DNA from: Bacteroidota bacterium
GTDB taxonomy: Bacteria; Bacteroidota; Bacteroidia; Bacteroidales; VadinHA17
NCBI GenBank assembly: GCA_025350595.1
Contig: JANXXP010000208.1
Coordinates: 1-38,648, forward strand
DNA length: 38,648 bases
Direction of reading: 5' to 3'
Shown: positions 1 to 9,308 of the stretch, one piece after another
Layout: every line of letters starts with the position of its first letter
Position numbering within the stretch: position 1 is the stretch's first letter
Position numbers and translations under genes: made by a program
The notes under the pieces: model-generated
Database searches by the model: none
Told to the model about the DNA's origin: nothing
Seen by the model: the letters and a program-made list of their open reading frames with translations, nothing else

Positions 1-677
1 GGATTATTATAAAGATCAGTTTCCCATAATTTCACAAACTGATCATTATACTTTGCAACACTCGCTTTTGATTTGGAACCCTGTGCTTTCCTGGTAAGTG
101 GAAGGAAAATATTTCCTGATTTATCAATTGCGGCGTCTGCGGCAGCAATAAATACAGTTTCCGGAATTTTCTTCTGCACTGAAACAATACCAGTTGTGTC
201 GAACCTTACAAACAATAATCCTGTTGCTCCTATTCCTGAGGAATCTGGTCTGGCTGTTCCAATAGCCAGAAGCTCACCATTACCGGTATAAATCAGATTT
301 GTATAATCTATTTGAAATCCTGCATCCAGTGATTTCTCCCATAATTTAATTCCGGTCCTGCTATGTCGCATCAGCAACATTTTTCCACTACTGCTTCCGG
401 CAGAAATATACCCGGAAGTATCGAACCAGGCGGAATTGAATAATCCGGGAAAATCTGAACTAAAATCAATAATCAGTTTCCTGTTTTTATCAAGTCTGAT
501 GAAATATGGTTTGCCTTCTTTTTCTCCACAGGCAATAAAACCTGAGTCGGGAGAAGATTTGAGGAATAAAGCCTCCCCCTTGCCATAAGATTTTTCCCAG
601 ATAAAATCGCTTTCAGCTTTTTTGCAGGATGAAAGCAGGAATACAAGTAAGAAAACAGGAATAAATCTAATTATCAT
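1..677 (-). CDS. Putative lipoprotein with beta-propeller-like repeats (partial, 3' end off the window)
   Basis: Reading the minus strand from the ATG at 677 gives an open frame of 225 codons running off the left edge. The N-terminus is a lipoprotein signal peptide: a hydrophobic stretch ending in LLSSC with Cys18, followed by KKAES. Beyond it, short strand-like repeats (motifs such as GFIACG, GYISAGS and GELLAIGT) recur about every 40-50 residues, as in Delta_60/PQQ-like propeller lipoproteins of Bacteroidota. It lies 27 nt after the yebC stop on the same strand with no promoter seen between, so cotranscription is likely. It is probably exported and anchored by lipid at Cys18. The function is unknown; the propeller assignment is from repeat spacing only. 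Confidence 0.7.
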   Translation of the reverse strand, partial: MIIRFIPVFLLVFLLSSCKKAESDFIWEKSYGKGEALFLKSSPDSGFIACGEKEGKPYFIRLDKNRKLIIDFSSDFPGLFNSAWFDTSGYISAGSSSGKMLLMRHSRTGIKLWEKSLDAGFQIDYTNLIYTGNGELLAIGTARPDSSGIGATGLLFVRFDTTGIVSVQKKIPETVFIAAADAAIDKSGNIFLPLTRKAQGSKSKASVAKYNDQFVKLWETDLYNN

Positions 678-704
678 AAGTAGACTTTTAAGATTAATTG
701 AGTT

Positions 705-1448
705 TTAGCCCAACTCCGCTGCAAGTTCGTCTGTCATCTCCAGGTTATGGTAAACAAACTGAATATCATCATCATCTTCCAGAATATCTACTAGTCGAAG
801 AACTTTTTTAGCAGATTCAAGATCAAGCTTTTTAGTGTCATTCGGAATTCTCTTCAAACCGGCTTCTTCTGGTTCAATACCAAGTTCATTAAGTTTCTTA
901 TTTACACTTCCAAAATCTTCCATTGCAGATGTAACTGTGATCATATCGCCATCCACTTCAAAATCTTCTGCACCTGCATCTATCATTTCAAGTTCGATAT
1001 CCTCCAGATTGAATCCTTCGTTTTTAATGCTAAAAATACCTTTCCGGTCAAAGATAAAACTAAGAGAACCATTTGTCCCAAGGTTTCCGCCGTGTTTATT
1101 GAAAGCTGCTCTTACAGAAGCCACTGTACGGTTATTGTTGTCAGTAAGACATTCTACAAAAACAGCAACCCCGCAAGGAGCATATCCTTCAAAGGTTGTC
1201 TCGGCGAAACTTTCAGCATCCGCAGCTGATGCCTTCTTAATAGCCCTGTCAATATTATCTTTAGGCATATTTGCTCCCTTGGCATTCTGAATAGCCAGTC
1301 TGAGCCGTGCGTTGGACTCGCGATCGGGGCCGCCTTCTTTTGCAGCTATAATAATCTCTTTGATTATTTTGGTAAATTTCTTCCCTCTCTTTGCATCAAT
1401 CGCACCTTTTTTACGCTTAATTGTTGACCATTTACTATGACCTGACAT
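705..1448 (-). CDS. yebC: YebC/PmpR family transcriptional/translational regulator
   Basis: A 247-residue protein opening MSGHSKWSTIKRKKGAIDAK, the near-invariant start of the YebC/PmpR (TACO1) family. The internal segments GPDRESNARLRLAIQNAK and MPKDNIDRAIKKA are also family hallmarks, and length is typical (about 240-250). YebC proteins are cytoplasmic; members have been described as DNA-binding regulators and, more recently, as factors that help ribosomes through proline-rich stretches. Which applies here cannot be told from sequence. The start is fixed by the conserved N-terminus. A consensus -7 box (TAAATTTG) lies 25 nt upstream. It is probably the first gene of a short unit with the downstream lipoprotein. 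Confidence 0.95.
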   Translation of the reverse strand: MSGHSKWSTIKRKKGAIDAKRGKKFTKIIKEIIIAAKEGGPDRESNARLRLAIQNAKGANMPKDNIDRAIKKASAADAESFAETTFEGYAPCGVAVFVECLTDNNNRTVASVRAAFNKHGGNLGTNGSLSFIFDRKGIFSIKNEGFNLEDIELEMIDAGAEDFEVDGDMITVTSAMEDFGSVNKKLNELGIEPEEAGLKRIPNDTKKLDLESAKKVLRLVDILEDDDDIQFVYHNLEMTDELAAELG

Positions 1449-1473
1449 AAATTAAAGTTTAGTTTAAGTATTG

Positions 1474-1481
1474 CAAATTTA
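1474..1481 (-). promoter_or_regulatory. -7 promoter element for yebC
   Basis: The minus strand reads TAAATTTG, an exact match to the Bacteroidetes TAnnTTTG -7 box, 25 nt before the yebC ATG. No convincing -33 TTTG is seen at the usual spacing. Confidence 0.45.
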
Positions 1482-1546
1482 AATAATTCTTTCAATCCTC
1501 AGTCATAGTTTATAGATTTGTGCGGAAAATGGAAGGCGTCAGGTGA

Positions 1547-1610
1547 CAGGCTACCAGGGTCAGGCAAATGGCAGAACATATGCTTCCTTTAGCCAGTTGC
1601 CCGTAGCCTG
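1547..1610. repeat. Imperfect long inverted repeat upstream of miaB
   Basis: CAGGCTAC at 1547-1554 is complementary to GTAGCCTG at 1603-1610. Further partial complementarity continues inward (GGCAAATGGC against GCCAGTTGCC). The region is more GC-rich than its surroundings. The right arm overlaps the spacer of the proposed miaB promoter. It could be a terminator remnant or a degenerate repeat element. Confidence 0.4.
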
Positions 1611-1629
1611 CAGCCTTTTAATAACTTTA
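1597..1629 (+). promoter_or_regulatory. Candidate promoter for miaB
   Basis: TTG at 1597-1599, a 22-nt spacer, then TAACTTTA at 1622-1629 (one mismatch to TAnnTTTG). The box ends only 12 nt before the miaB ATG, so the transcript leader would be very short. Confidence 0.4.
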
Positions 1630-1641
1630 CGTAGATAATTT

Positions 1642-2964
1642 ATGAGTAAAAAAGTATATATCGAAACATATGGCTGCCAGATGAATGTTGCTGACAGCGA
1701 AGTTGTTGTTTCGATTCTCTCAGAAGCAGGTTATGAGCCGACAGACAATATAAAGGAGGCCGGATTAATTTTAATAAATACATGCTCAATCCGTGATAAC
1801 GCTGAACAACGGATCTGGGGACGGCTTACTGCCATCAGCTATTTGAAAAAACAGAATAAAGATCTGAAAATCGGAATAATAGGATGCATGGCTGAAAGAC
1901 TTAAGGAGAAACTGATTGAAACAGATCAACTGGTTGATATTGTAGTTGGCCCTGATGCTTATCGGGAACTTCCACTACTGGTAGCCGAAGCGGAATCCGG
2001 GCATAAAGCTGTGAATGTTTTGCTTTCCAGGGAGGAAACCTACTCTGATATTTCCCCGGTGAGGATGGATAAAAACGGAGTATCATCATTTGTTTCAATA
2101 ATGAGGGGTTGCAATAACATGTGTGCCTATTGTGTTGTACCTTATGTGCGAGGTGCAGAAAGGAGCCGCAACCCTGAATCTATTCTGAAAGAAGTAAAAG
2201 AACTATTTGCGCATGGATATAGGGAGGTTACTTTACTCGGGCAAAATGTAGATTCGTATAAATGGGAAGGGAACAAGGTAAATATGGGATTTCATGATCT
2301 TCTTGAAAAGGTTGCTTTGGTAAATCCACTCCTCCGGGTGCGATTCTCAACCTCTCATCCAAAAGACATCTCAGATGAGTTATTGCACACCATAGCACGG
2401 CATGAAAATATATGCAAACATATTCATCTTCCGGCTCAGAGTGGTAGCAACCCCATTCTTAAGCTAATGAACCGTGAGTATTCAAGAGAAGGGTATATGG
2501 AACGTGTAAGCGCAATCCGGACCATCATACCTGAATGTTCTTTATCAACTGACATGATCACAGGCTTTTGCACTGAAACAGATGAAGATCATAAGGAATC
2601 TCTTTCTCTTATGGAATGGGGCGGTTTTGATTTTGCTTATATGTTTAAATACAGCGAAAGGCCAGGGACAAAGGCAGCAAGAAAATATAAAGATGATGTT
2701 CCCGAAAACATAAAATCAGCCAGATTAAGTGAAATGATATCCCTTCAGAATAAAATCTCAGCGAAATCAAAAAAGAAAGATATTGGCATGGTCTTTGTTG
2801 TTCTTGTTGAAGGTTTTTCGAAGAGATCCGGTGAGTTTTTATCAGGACGGACTTCCCAGAATAAGGTTGTTGTTTTCCCTTCAGGCAATTATCAGAGGGG
2901 GGAATATGTAAAAGTTTTAATCGAAAAATGTACTTCAGCAACTCTTATAGGTAAAAGTATTTAA
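1642..2964 (+). CDS. miaB: tRNA-2-methylthio-N6-dimethylallyladenosine synthase MiaB
   Basis: A 440-residue radical SAM methylthiotransferase. It adds a methylthio group to i6A37 of tRNAs reading UNN codons, using two 4Fe-4S clusters. The N-terminal UPF0004 domain carries the auxiliary-cluster cysteines: Cys12 in ETYGCQMNVADSE, Cys48 in LINTCSIRDNAEQR and Cys82 in GCMAER. The radical SAM cysteines are Cys157, Cys161 and Cys164 (RGCNNMCAYCVVPYVRG). HLPAQSGS and STDMITGF follow, and a TRAM-like RNA-binding domain occupies about residues 375-440. Length is normal and nothing is missing. Its nearest plus-strand follower is the secreted plug-module triplet, which has its own candidate promoter, so a functional link is unlikely. 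Confidence 0.97.
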   Translation: MSKKVYIETYGCQMNVADSEVVVSILSEAGYEPTDNIKEAGLILINTCSIRDNAEQRIWGRLTAISYLKKQNKDLKIGIIGCMAERLKEKLIETDQLVDIVVGPDAYRELPLLVAEAESGHKAVNVLLSREETYSDISPVRMDKNGVSSFVSIMRGCNNMCAYCVVPYVRGAERSRNPESILKEVKELFAHGYREVTLLGQNVDSYKWEGNKVNMGFHDLLEKVALVNPLLRVRFSTSHPKDISDELLHTIARHENICKHIHLPAQSGSNPILKLMNREYSREGYMERVSAIRTIIPECSLSTDMITGFCTETDEDHKESLSLMEWGGFDFAYMFKYSERPGTKAARKYKDDVPENIKSARLSEMISLQNKISAKSKKKDIGMVFVVLVEGFSKRSGEFLSGRTSQNKVVVFPSGNYQRGEYVKVLIEKCTSATLIGKSI

Positions 2965-2975
2965 CAACTGATTTA

Positions 2976-3006
2976 TTTGCTCTTCTCTTCACTTCAATGT
3001 AACTTG
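2976..3006 (+). promoter_or_regulatory. Candidate promoter for the plug-module triplet
   Basis: TTTG at 2976-2979, a 20-nt spacer and TAACTTG at 3000-3006 (one T short of TAnnTTTG). It lies just past the miaB stop and 25 nt before the ATG at 3031. Confidence 0.35.
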
Positions 3007-3030
3007 CATATAAAATTAATTCCCACCAAG

Positions 3031-3723
3031 ATGAAGAGGAATATTATTCTTACATTAATTATTGTTTGCAGTTTCATTCAAATTACTTCAGCGCAAAACA
3101 AGATTAAAAACTCTGATAAACCTGTAACTATCACTGGTAAAGTAATTAATCCGGACAACAGACCGGTTTCCGGAGCTGTTATCTATATTGACAATGTCCG
3201 AACCACCAATATTACAAAAGCGGATGGTACATATAAAATTAAAGTCAGTCCTTCTGCTACTAATCTCGAAGTCCGTTCCTCCGAATTTGGATCGTGCAAA
3301 ACTCCCATTAACAACCATTCTGTCATCAATTTCGCCCTTAACGGGGCTGGTGGAATAGCTTCATTACTTGATGATAAAGAAAAAGAACAGCCGAACGATG
3401 ATGCTGATAACAATCCGAAAGGGCCAAAGGCGAAAAAGATGAACACTTATAATGACATATACCAGATGATAAGGGGTGAAGTGACGGGGGTTGTAGTAAC
3501 CGGAAGAAGTCTGCAGATTCAGCAGGGGCATTCATTCTTTGGAGCAGGTTCTCCTCTTCTTGTTGTAAACGGTGGTATAGTACAGAGCATCGATAATATT
3601 AATCCGCTTGAAGTTAAGTCAATAAAGGTTCTAAAAGGTTCCGCAGCTGCAATTTACGGGGTACAGGGTTCAAACGGGGTAATAAGCATTACATTGATCA
3701 ATGGTTCCGATAAAGCAAAATAA
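3031..3723 (+). CDS. Secreted barrel-less SusC-type module: carboxypeptidase-regulatory-like plus plug domain (paralogue 1)
   Basis: A 230-residue exported protein. The signal peptide ends ITSA|QN (cleavage near 21/22). A carboxypeptidase-D regulatory-like beta-sandwich follows (about 32-103; TITGKVINPDNRPVSGAVIY), then an acidic linker and the C-terminal half of a SusC/RagA plug (about 138-225; IRGEVTGVVV, PLLVVNGG, VKSIKVLKGSAAAIYG, GSNGVISIT). The protein stops where a beta-barrel would begin in a receptor. The ATG at 3031 is chosen because the signal peptide starts there; an upstream TTG frame adds an unlikely leader. It is the first of three tandem paralogues, 27 nt before the next, and has lost the GYG motif seen in paralogue 2. 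The role is unknown; a soluble periplasmic partner or decoy of a TonB receptor is speculation. Confidence 0.8.
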   Translation: MKRNIILTLIIVCSFIQITSAQNKIKNSDKPVTITGKVINPDNRPVSGAVIYIDNVRTTNITKADGTYKIKVSPSATNLEVRSSEFGSCKTPINNHSVINFALNGAGGIASLLDDKEKEQPNDDADNNPKGPKAKKMNTYNDIYQMIRGEVTGVVVTGRSLQIQQGHSFFGAGSPLLVVNGGIVQSIDNINPLEVKSIKVLKGSAAAIYGVQGSNGVISITLINGSDKAK

Positions 3724-3750
3724 TTACCCGGGGAATAAATTAACTTCGAT

Positions 3751-4461
3751 ATGAAACTGAAAATATTTATCCTCCTTGTATTGTCAGGTTTATTCATAAC
3801 TTATTCTTTTGGACAAAAGAATAATAAAAAGTTCTGGGTATCGGGCATTGTTACTGATGCTCAAAAGAATCCTGTTGTTGGAGCCCTTGTAATGATTGAT
3901 AAAAACAACACAAACATAGTCACCAACCAGAATGGATTTTACAAAGTGAGGGTCCGGCCTGATGATAATACTATAACTATCGTCACATTCAATAACGGTA
4001 TCAGCAGTGAAGTAATAAATGGAAGAACCAATATTGATTTCAGCCTTGGGAAATCAGGTGTAGCCCGTGATAACCCTCAGGATAATTCGAAAAAAGATGA
4101 AGTTGTCAATATAGGGTATGGAACTGTTAAACAAAAAAATCTGTTAACAAATGTCAATACAATTGATGCAACTAATAATAAATATGCTTCATATAAAAGT
4201 ATTTACGAAATACTGAAAGGGACCCCTGGAGTAATGGTGACCGGGAACAGCATTAAGATACAGGGGGTATCATCATTTAATTCCGGTACTGAACCTCTTT
4301 TTGTAGTAAATGGGATGACAGTGGAATCTGTTGATGGTATTTCTCCTGCTATGGTAGAGAGTATATCTGTTCTCAAAGGTGCTGCTACATCTATATATGG
4401 CTCGAGAGGTACAAACGGTGTTATAATAATCACTTTACTAAATGGTTCTGAAAAAAGATAA
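3751..4461 (+). CDS. Secreted barrel-less SusC-type module (paralogue 2)
   Basis: A 236-residue paralogue of its two neighbours. The signal peptide ends YSFG|QK (about 21/22). The carboxypeptidase-regulatory-like domain spans roughly 29-98 (VSGIVTDAQKNPVVGALVMI). Unlike paralogue 1 it keeps the SusC signature EVVNIGYGTVKQKNLLTNV (about 117-135), the segment just after the TonB-box region in SusC proteins. The plug half follows: LKGTPGVMV, EPLFVVNGM, VESISVLKGAATSIYGSRG and NGVIIIT. It ends ten residues later without any barrel strand. It lies 27 nt after paralogue 1 and 33 nt before paralogue 3, so one transcript is likely. It looks complete, not truncated by a stop, since all three copies end at the same place. 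Confidence 0.82.
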   Translation: MKLKIFILLVLSGLFITYSFGQKNNKKFWVSGIVTDAQKNPVVGALVMIDKNNTNIVTNQNGFYKVRVRPDDNTITIVTFNNGISSEVINGRTNIDFSLGKSGVARDNPQDNSKKDEVVNIGYGTVKQKNLLTNVNTIDATNNKYASYKSIYEILKGTPGVMVTGNSIKIQGVSSFNSGTEPLFVVNGMTVESVDGISPAMVESISVLKGAATSIYGSRGTNGVIIITLLNGSEKR

Positions 4462-4494
4462 ATTAAAGTTTTAAATACCCAAATCCTTTATAAT

Positions 4495-5202
4495 ATGAAA
4501 ATAAAATTACTTTTTCTAATTCTGATCTCAGCTTTGTGTCTTACCAGTACCAATGCTCAAAAAAGCAATAAGAAGATCACAATAACCGGAACAGTGCTGG
4601 ATGTTACCAAAGGTCCGATAATGAATGCTATAATTATGATCGATGATCAAAAGACCAATTCTATGACAGACGCAAAAGGTACCTATAAAATAAAGGTTAA
4701 ACCTACTGCAATAAAGATTGGCGTTTTCACATTTGGGAACGGAACTTCAGAACAAGTTATTGGAGGAAGAACCCAGATTGACTTCAAATTCGGAACCATG
4801 TCAGCCCAGACAACTCCTGTTCAGTCTGTTGCTCCGGGAGATGAAGGCGTGGGCGATAGTTATGGAGACAATAAAAAGAAATTTTCGACAGGTACGGTAA
4901 ACAAGATCGACGGGTCGAATAAAAAGTATGCTTCCTATACCAGCATGGCCCAAATGATACAACGGGAAGTTACCGGTGTTAAGATCAGCGGTTCCTCCGT
5001 AATTATCCAGGATTCAAAGAATTTATTTGGCAGCGTTGCAGCTCTTATTGTAGTAGATGGAGTATACATGGATGTACTTCCCGACATCCCTCCCGTAAAC
5101 GTAAAATCAATTGAGGTACTAAAAGGGGCATCAGCCGGAATGTACGGATCAAGAGGCTATGGCGGCGTAATAGTAATCAAAACCAAACTGCAGAACGACT
5201 AA
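4495..5202 (+). CDS. Secreted barrel-less SusC-type module (paralogue 3)
   Basis: A 235-residue third copy. The signal peptide ends STNA|QK (21/22). The regulatory-like domain is about residues 28-98 (ITITGTVLDVTKGPIMNAII). The GYG motif is reduced to SYGDNKKK. The plug half includes REVTGVKISG, ALIVVDGVYMD, VKSIEVLKGASAGMYGSRG and GGVIVIKTK. It ends right after the plug. It is the last gene of the triplet and converges on aspS across a 150-nt low-complexity spacer. Divergence between copies is high outside the plug core, so the duplication is old and the fold has been kept by selection (inference). The ligand and partner are unknown. Confidence 0.82.
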   Translation: MKIKLLFLILISALCLTSTNAQKSNKKITITGTVLDVTKGPIMNAIIMIDDQKTNSMTDAKGTYKIKVKPTAIKIGVFTFGNGTSEQVIGGRTQIDFKFGTMSAQTTPVQSVAPGDEGVGDSYGDNKKKFSTGTVNKIDGSNKKYASYTSMAQMIQREVTGVKISGSSVIIQDSKNLFGSVAALIVVDGVYMDVLPDIPPVNVKSIEVLKGASAGMYGSRGYGGVIVIKTKLQND

Positions 5203-5290
5203 CTTAAGTTAAGACAAAAGACAAAAGTGAAGAGATAAGAGGTGAACACCTGGAATGCTTCTTACTACTTACTACCAACTTCTTACTACC

Positions 5291-7107
<1,817 letters not shown>

Positions 7108-7128
7108 TTCTTTCGATTTAAATTTTAG

Positions 7129-7136
7129 CAAAAATA
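7129..7136 (-). promoter_or_regulatory. -7 promoter element for aspS
   Basis: The minus strand reads TATTTTTG, an exact TAnnTTTG match, 21 nt before the chosen aspS ATG. It supports that start over the upstream one. No clear -33 box is seen. Confidence 0.5.
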
Positions 7137-7184
7137 AGAAAATTATCAGATTGCAGAGAGAAACATAAATCGCAATATTCTTGC

Positions 7185-7192
7185 TACTTTTA
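7185..7192 (+). promoter_or_regulatory. Candidate -7 element for tadA
   Basis: TACTTTTA matches TAnnTTTG except for the last base and lies 20 nt before the tadA ATG. The 104-bp space to aspS therefore seems to hold two divergent promoters. Confidence 0.35.
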
Positions 7193-7211
7193 AAGGCCAA
7201 AACTAAGAGCA

Positions 7212-7652
7212 ATGGTGCAAAACAGAGAAGAACACTATATGAAGGCAGCGCTTGAGGAAGCGATTAGAGCCTATGAAAAGAAAGAGGTCCCTGTCGGAGC
7301 GATAGTTGTTTGCAACAATATAATAATTGCCCGGGCCCATAATCTTACAGAAACTCTGAATGATCCGACTGCCCATGCCGAAATGCAGGCTATTACTGCT
7401 GCCACAAACTGGCTTGGAGGCAAGTATCTTACAGATTGTACTATCTATGTAACTCTTGAACCTTGCGGGATGTGCGCAGGTGCAATTGGATGGAGCCAGG
7501 CTGCTGGATTAATATATGGGGCAAGTGATGAGAAGAAGGGATTCAGATCAATATCGGATTCATTGCTTCATCCAAAAACAAAAGTTAATTCAGGAATTCT
7601 TGAGAAGGAATGCAGGGAATTGCTGACTAAATTTTTCAAAAGCAGGCGATAA
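7212..7652 (+). CDS. tadA: tRNA adenosine(34) deaminase TadA (nucleoside deaminase)
   Basis: A 146-residue cytidine/deoxycytidylate deaminase-fold enzyme that converts A34 to inosine in the wobble position of tRNA-Arg(ACG). The zinc site is complete: His55-Ala-Glu57 ([10 protein letters not shown], Glu57 the proton shuttle) and Pro84-Cys85-x-x-Cys88 ([11 protein letters not shown]). The substrate-side segments VPVGAIVV and NDPTAHAE match TadA better than CMP or guanine deaminases, though a guanine deaminase cannot be wholly excluded from sequence alone. Length is normal. Divergent from aspS, another translation gene. Confidence 0.92.
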   Translation: MVQNREEHYMKAALEEAIRAYEKKEVPVGAIVVCNNIIIARAHNLTETLNDPTAHAEMQAITAATNWLGGKYLTDCTIYVTLEPCGMCAGAIGWSQAAGLIYGASDEKKGFRSISDSLLHPKTKVNSGILEKECRELLTKFFKSRR

Positions 7653-7712
7653 AAACTACCTTTACACATATTTGCTTATATACATTTCCAGAGATGCCTT
7701 CCGGGTGTGAAG

Positions 7713-7742
7713 GTTATCATCTGATAACATGAGTTTTATCAG
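7713..7742 (+). other. Two overlapping hairpins in the leader of the first gdh gene
   Basis: GTTATCA (7713-7719) can pair with TGATAAC (7722-7728). CTGATAA (7721-7727) can pair instead with TTATCAG (7736-7742), which is followed by a T-rich tract. The two stems share the same middle segment and exclude each other. This could be an attenuator-like switch, or just the tadA terminator with chance complementarity. Confidence 0.35.
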
Positions 7743-7816
7743 TTTTAATAATTTTAAAAAACCTCAACTTTGACTTGTAGATTTTTAACTCTGATTATTA
7801 ATTAAAATATCAAAAT

Positions 7817-9154
7817 ATGAACGTAGATAAAATCATGAACAACCTCGAGAAGAAACATCCCGGAGAGGTTGAGTATTTACAGGCTGTTAGAGAAGTCCTT
7901 GAATCGATTGAAGAGGTTTATAATGAAAATCCGCAGTTTGAATCTGCAAATATTATTGATCGGCTTATTGAACCTGACCGTGCAATAACTTTTAAAGTTC
8001 CATGGGTTGATGATGAAGGAAATGTCAAAGTAAACCTGGGATACCGCGTTCAGTTTAATAATGCTATTGGTCCATACAAAGGAGGTCTCCGTCTGCACCC
8101 GAGTGTGAACCTTTCTATATTAAAGTTCCTCGGATTTGAGCAGATCTTCAAGAATGCACTTACTACTCTTCCAATGGGTGGTGCGAAAGGCGGCTCCGAC
8201 TTTGATCCAAAAGGGAAATCAAATGCAGAAGTAATGCGTTTCTGCCAGTCATTTATGCTTGAATTGTGGAAATATATCGGACCTGAAACTGACGTTCCTG
8301 CCGGTGATATCGGAGTTGGAGGACGTGAAATAGGTTTCCTGTATGGAATGTACAAAAAACTTCATGGAGATCATACAGGTGTTCTTACCGGCAAAGGAAG
8401 TAACTGGGGTGGCTCGCTGATCCGTCCCGAAGCTACAGGTTTTGGAGGTATCTATTTCGCAAAAGAAATGCTTGCTACAATAAATGAAACATTCAAGGGT
8501 AAAACTATTTCAATTTCAGGGTTTGGCAACGTAGCATGGGGTGCTGCCTTAAAAGCTACCGAACTTGGAGGAAAAGTTGTTACTATATCAGGACCTGACG
8601 GTTATGTATATGATCCACAGGGAATTTCAGGTAAAAAGATTGACTACATGCTTGAACTTCGTTCTTCAAATGAAGATATAGTTAAACCATATTCATATGC
8701 ATTTGAAGGGGTTGAATTTCATGAGGGAAAACGTCCATGGGATGTTAAGGTTGATATTGCACTTCCATGTGCAACACAGAATGAACTTACCGGTGACGAT
8801 GCTAAGAAACTCATCGCGAACGGTGTATTGCTTGTAGCTGAAGTTTCAAATATGGGTTGTACCCCGGAAGCTGTTGAGGCATTTCACAAAAACAAAATAT
8901 TATTTGCTCCCGGGAAAGCAGTTAATGCCGGTGGAGTTGCAACATCGGGACTCGAAATGACCCAGAACTCAATGAAACTACGCTGGAATGCACAGGAAGT
9001 GGATGAACGTTTGCATGAGATTATGTGTAATATTCATAGTCAGTGTGTTAAGCATGGTAAAAGGGAAGATGGTTATGTTGATTATGTTAAGGGTGCAAAT
9101 ATTGCAGGATTCCTTAAGGTAGCCAATTCAATGCTTGATATGGGGGTGATATAG
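7817..9154 (+). CDS. Glutamate dehydrogenase, hexameric, GFGNVAWG-type coenzyme site (possibly NAD-linked)
   Basis: A 445-residue family-I glutamate dehydrogenase interconverting glutamate and 2-oxoglutarate plus ammonia. The substrate and catalytic residues are intact: Lys88 ([12 protein letters not shown]), Lys124 ([17 protein letters not shown]) and Asp164 ([14 protein letters not shown]). The Rossmann motif is GFGNVAWG (about 235-242), and the end of the following strand reads SGPDG, where NADP enzymes such as the downstream paralogue have SDSNG. I infer a different coenzyme preference, probably NAD(H) or dual, consistent with the catabolic GDHs known from Bacteroides and Porphyromonas. 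The start MNVDKIMNNLEKKHPGEVEY matches the family. A run of GGCACGG repeats begins at its stop codon. Confidence 0.93.
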   Translation: MNVDKIMNNLEKKHPGEVEYLQAVREVLESIEEVYNENPQFESANIIDRLIEPDRAITFKVPWVDDEGNVKVNLGYRVQFNNAIGPYKGGLRLHPSVNLSILKFLGFEQIFKNALTTLPMGGAKGGSDFDPKGKSNAEVMRFCQSFMLELWKYIGPETDVPAGDIGVGGREIGFLYGMYKKLHGDHTGVLTGKGSNWGGSLIRPEATGFGGIYFAKEMLATINETFKGKTISISGFGNVAWGAALKATELGGKVVTISGPDGYVYDPQGISGKKIDYMLELRSSNEDIVKPYSYAFEGVEFHEGKRPWDVKVDIALPCATQNELTGDDAKKLIANGVLLVAEVSNMGCTPEAVEAFHKNKILFAPGKAVNAGGVATSGLEMTQNSMKLRWNAQEVDERLHEIMCNIHSQCVKHGKREDGYVDYVKGANIAGFLKVANSMLDMGVI

Positions 9155-9190
9155 GCACGGGGCTCAGGGCACGGGGCACGGGGCACGGGG
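9154..9190. repeat. 7-bp GC-rich tandem repeat at the gdh stop codon
   Basis: Five head-to-tail 7-bp units starting with the last base of the gdh TAG: GGCACGG four times and one variant GGCTCAG (second unit). The block is strikingly GC-rich for this DNA and strand-biased (G on plus). Confidence 0.8.
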
Positions 9191-9240
9191 AAAGAGATTT
9201 TCCTGAAACAATCACAAGAAATTATCGAAATTTTTTATAT

Positions 9241-9280
9241 AAAAGAGTAAAGGCGCAATGCATTGCGCCTTTACTTTTTT
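9241..9280 (+). terminator. Strong intrinsic terminator between gdh and dprA
   Basis: An almost perfect 20-bp-arm inverted repeat centred at 9260/9261 (core GGCGCAATGCATTGCGCC, one mismatch in the outer A/T flank), ending in a run of six Ts (9275-9280). The A-run on the left makes it look bidirectional. It closes the first gdh unit; an upstream ATG for dprA at 9258 would fall inside it. Confidence 0.85.
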
Positions 9281-9287
9281 ATATTTG
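9280..9287 (+). promoter_or_regulatory. -7 promoter element for dprA
   Basis: TATATTTG, an exact TAnnTTTG match, directly after the terminator T-run and 21 nt before the dprA ATG at 9309. The -33 position would lie in the terminator stem and is not recognisable. Confidence 0.4.
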
Positions 9288-9308
9288 TATGTCTCAATTT
9301 CTTGTGCT

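Noticed and set aside
73-291. Plus-strand open frame of 72 codons
   Set aside because: It is antisense to the truncated lipoprotein gene, which has a signal peptide and coherent repeats.
835-1290. Plus-strand open frame of 151 codons
   Set aside because: Antisense to yebC, low-complexity serine-rich product; yebC is unambiguous.
7108-7212. Longer aspS N-terminus
   Set aside because: The extra 35 residues are hydrophobic and unlike AspRS. A -7 box lies within this stretch, 21 nt before the conserved start.
9154-9190. G-quadruplex motif
   Set aside because: Runs of G are two to four long and interrupted irregularly. Only a tandem repeat is claimed.
9258-9308. Earlier dprA start at 9258
   Set aside because: It is inside the terminator hairpin and adds a leader unlike DprA; 9309 has a -7 box at the right distance.
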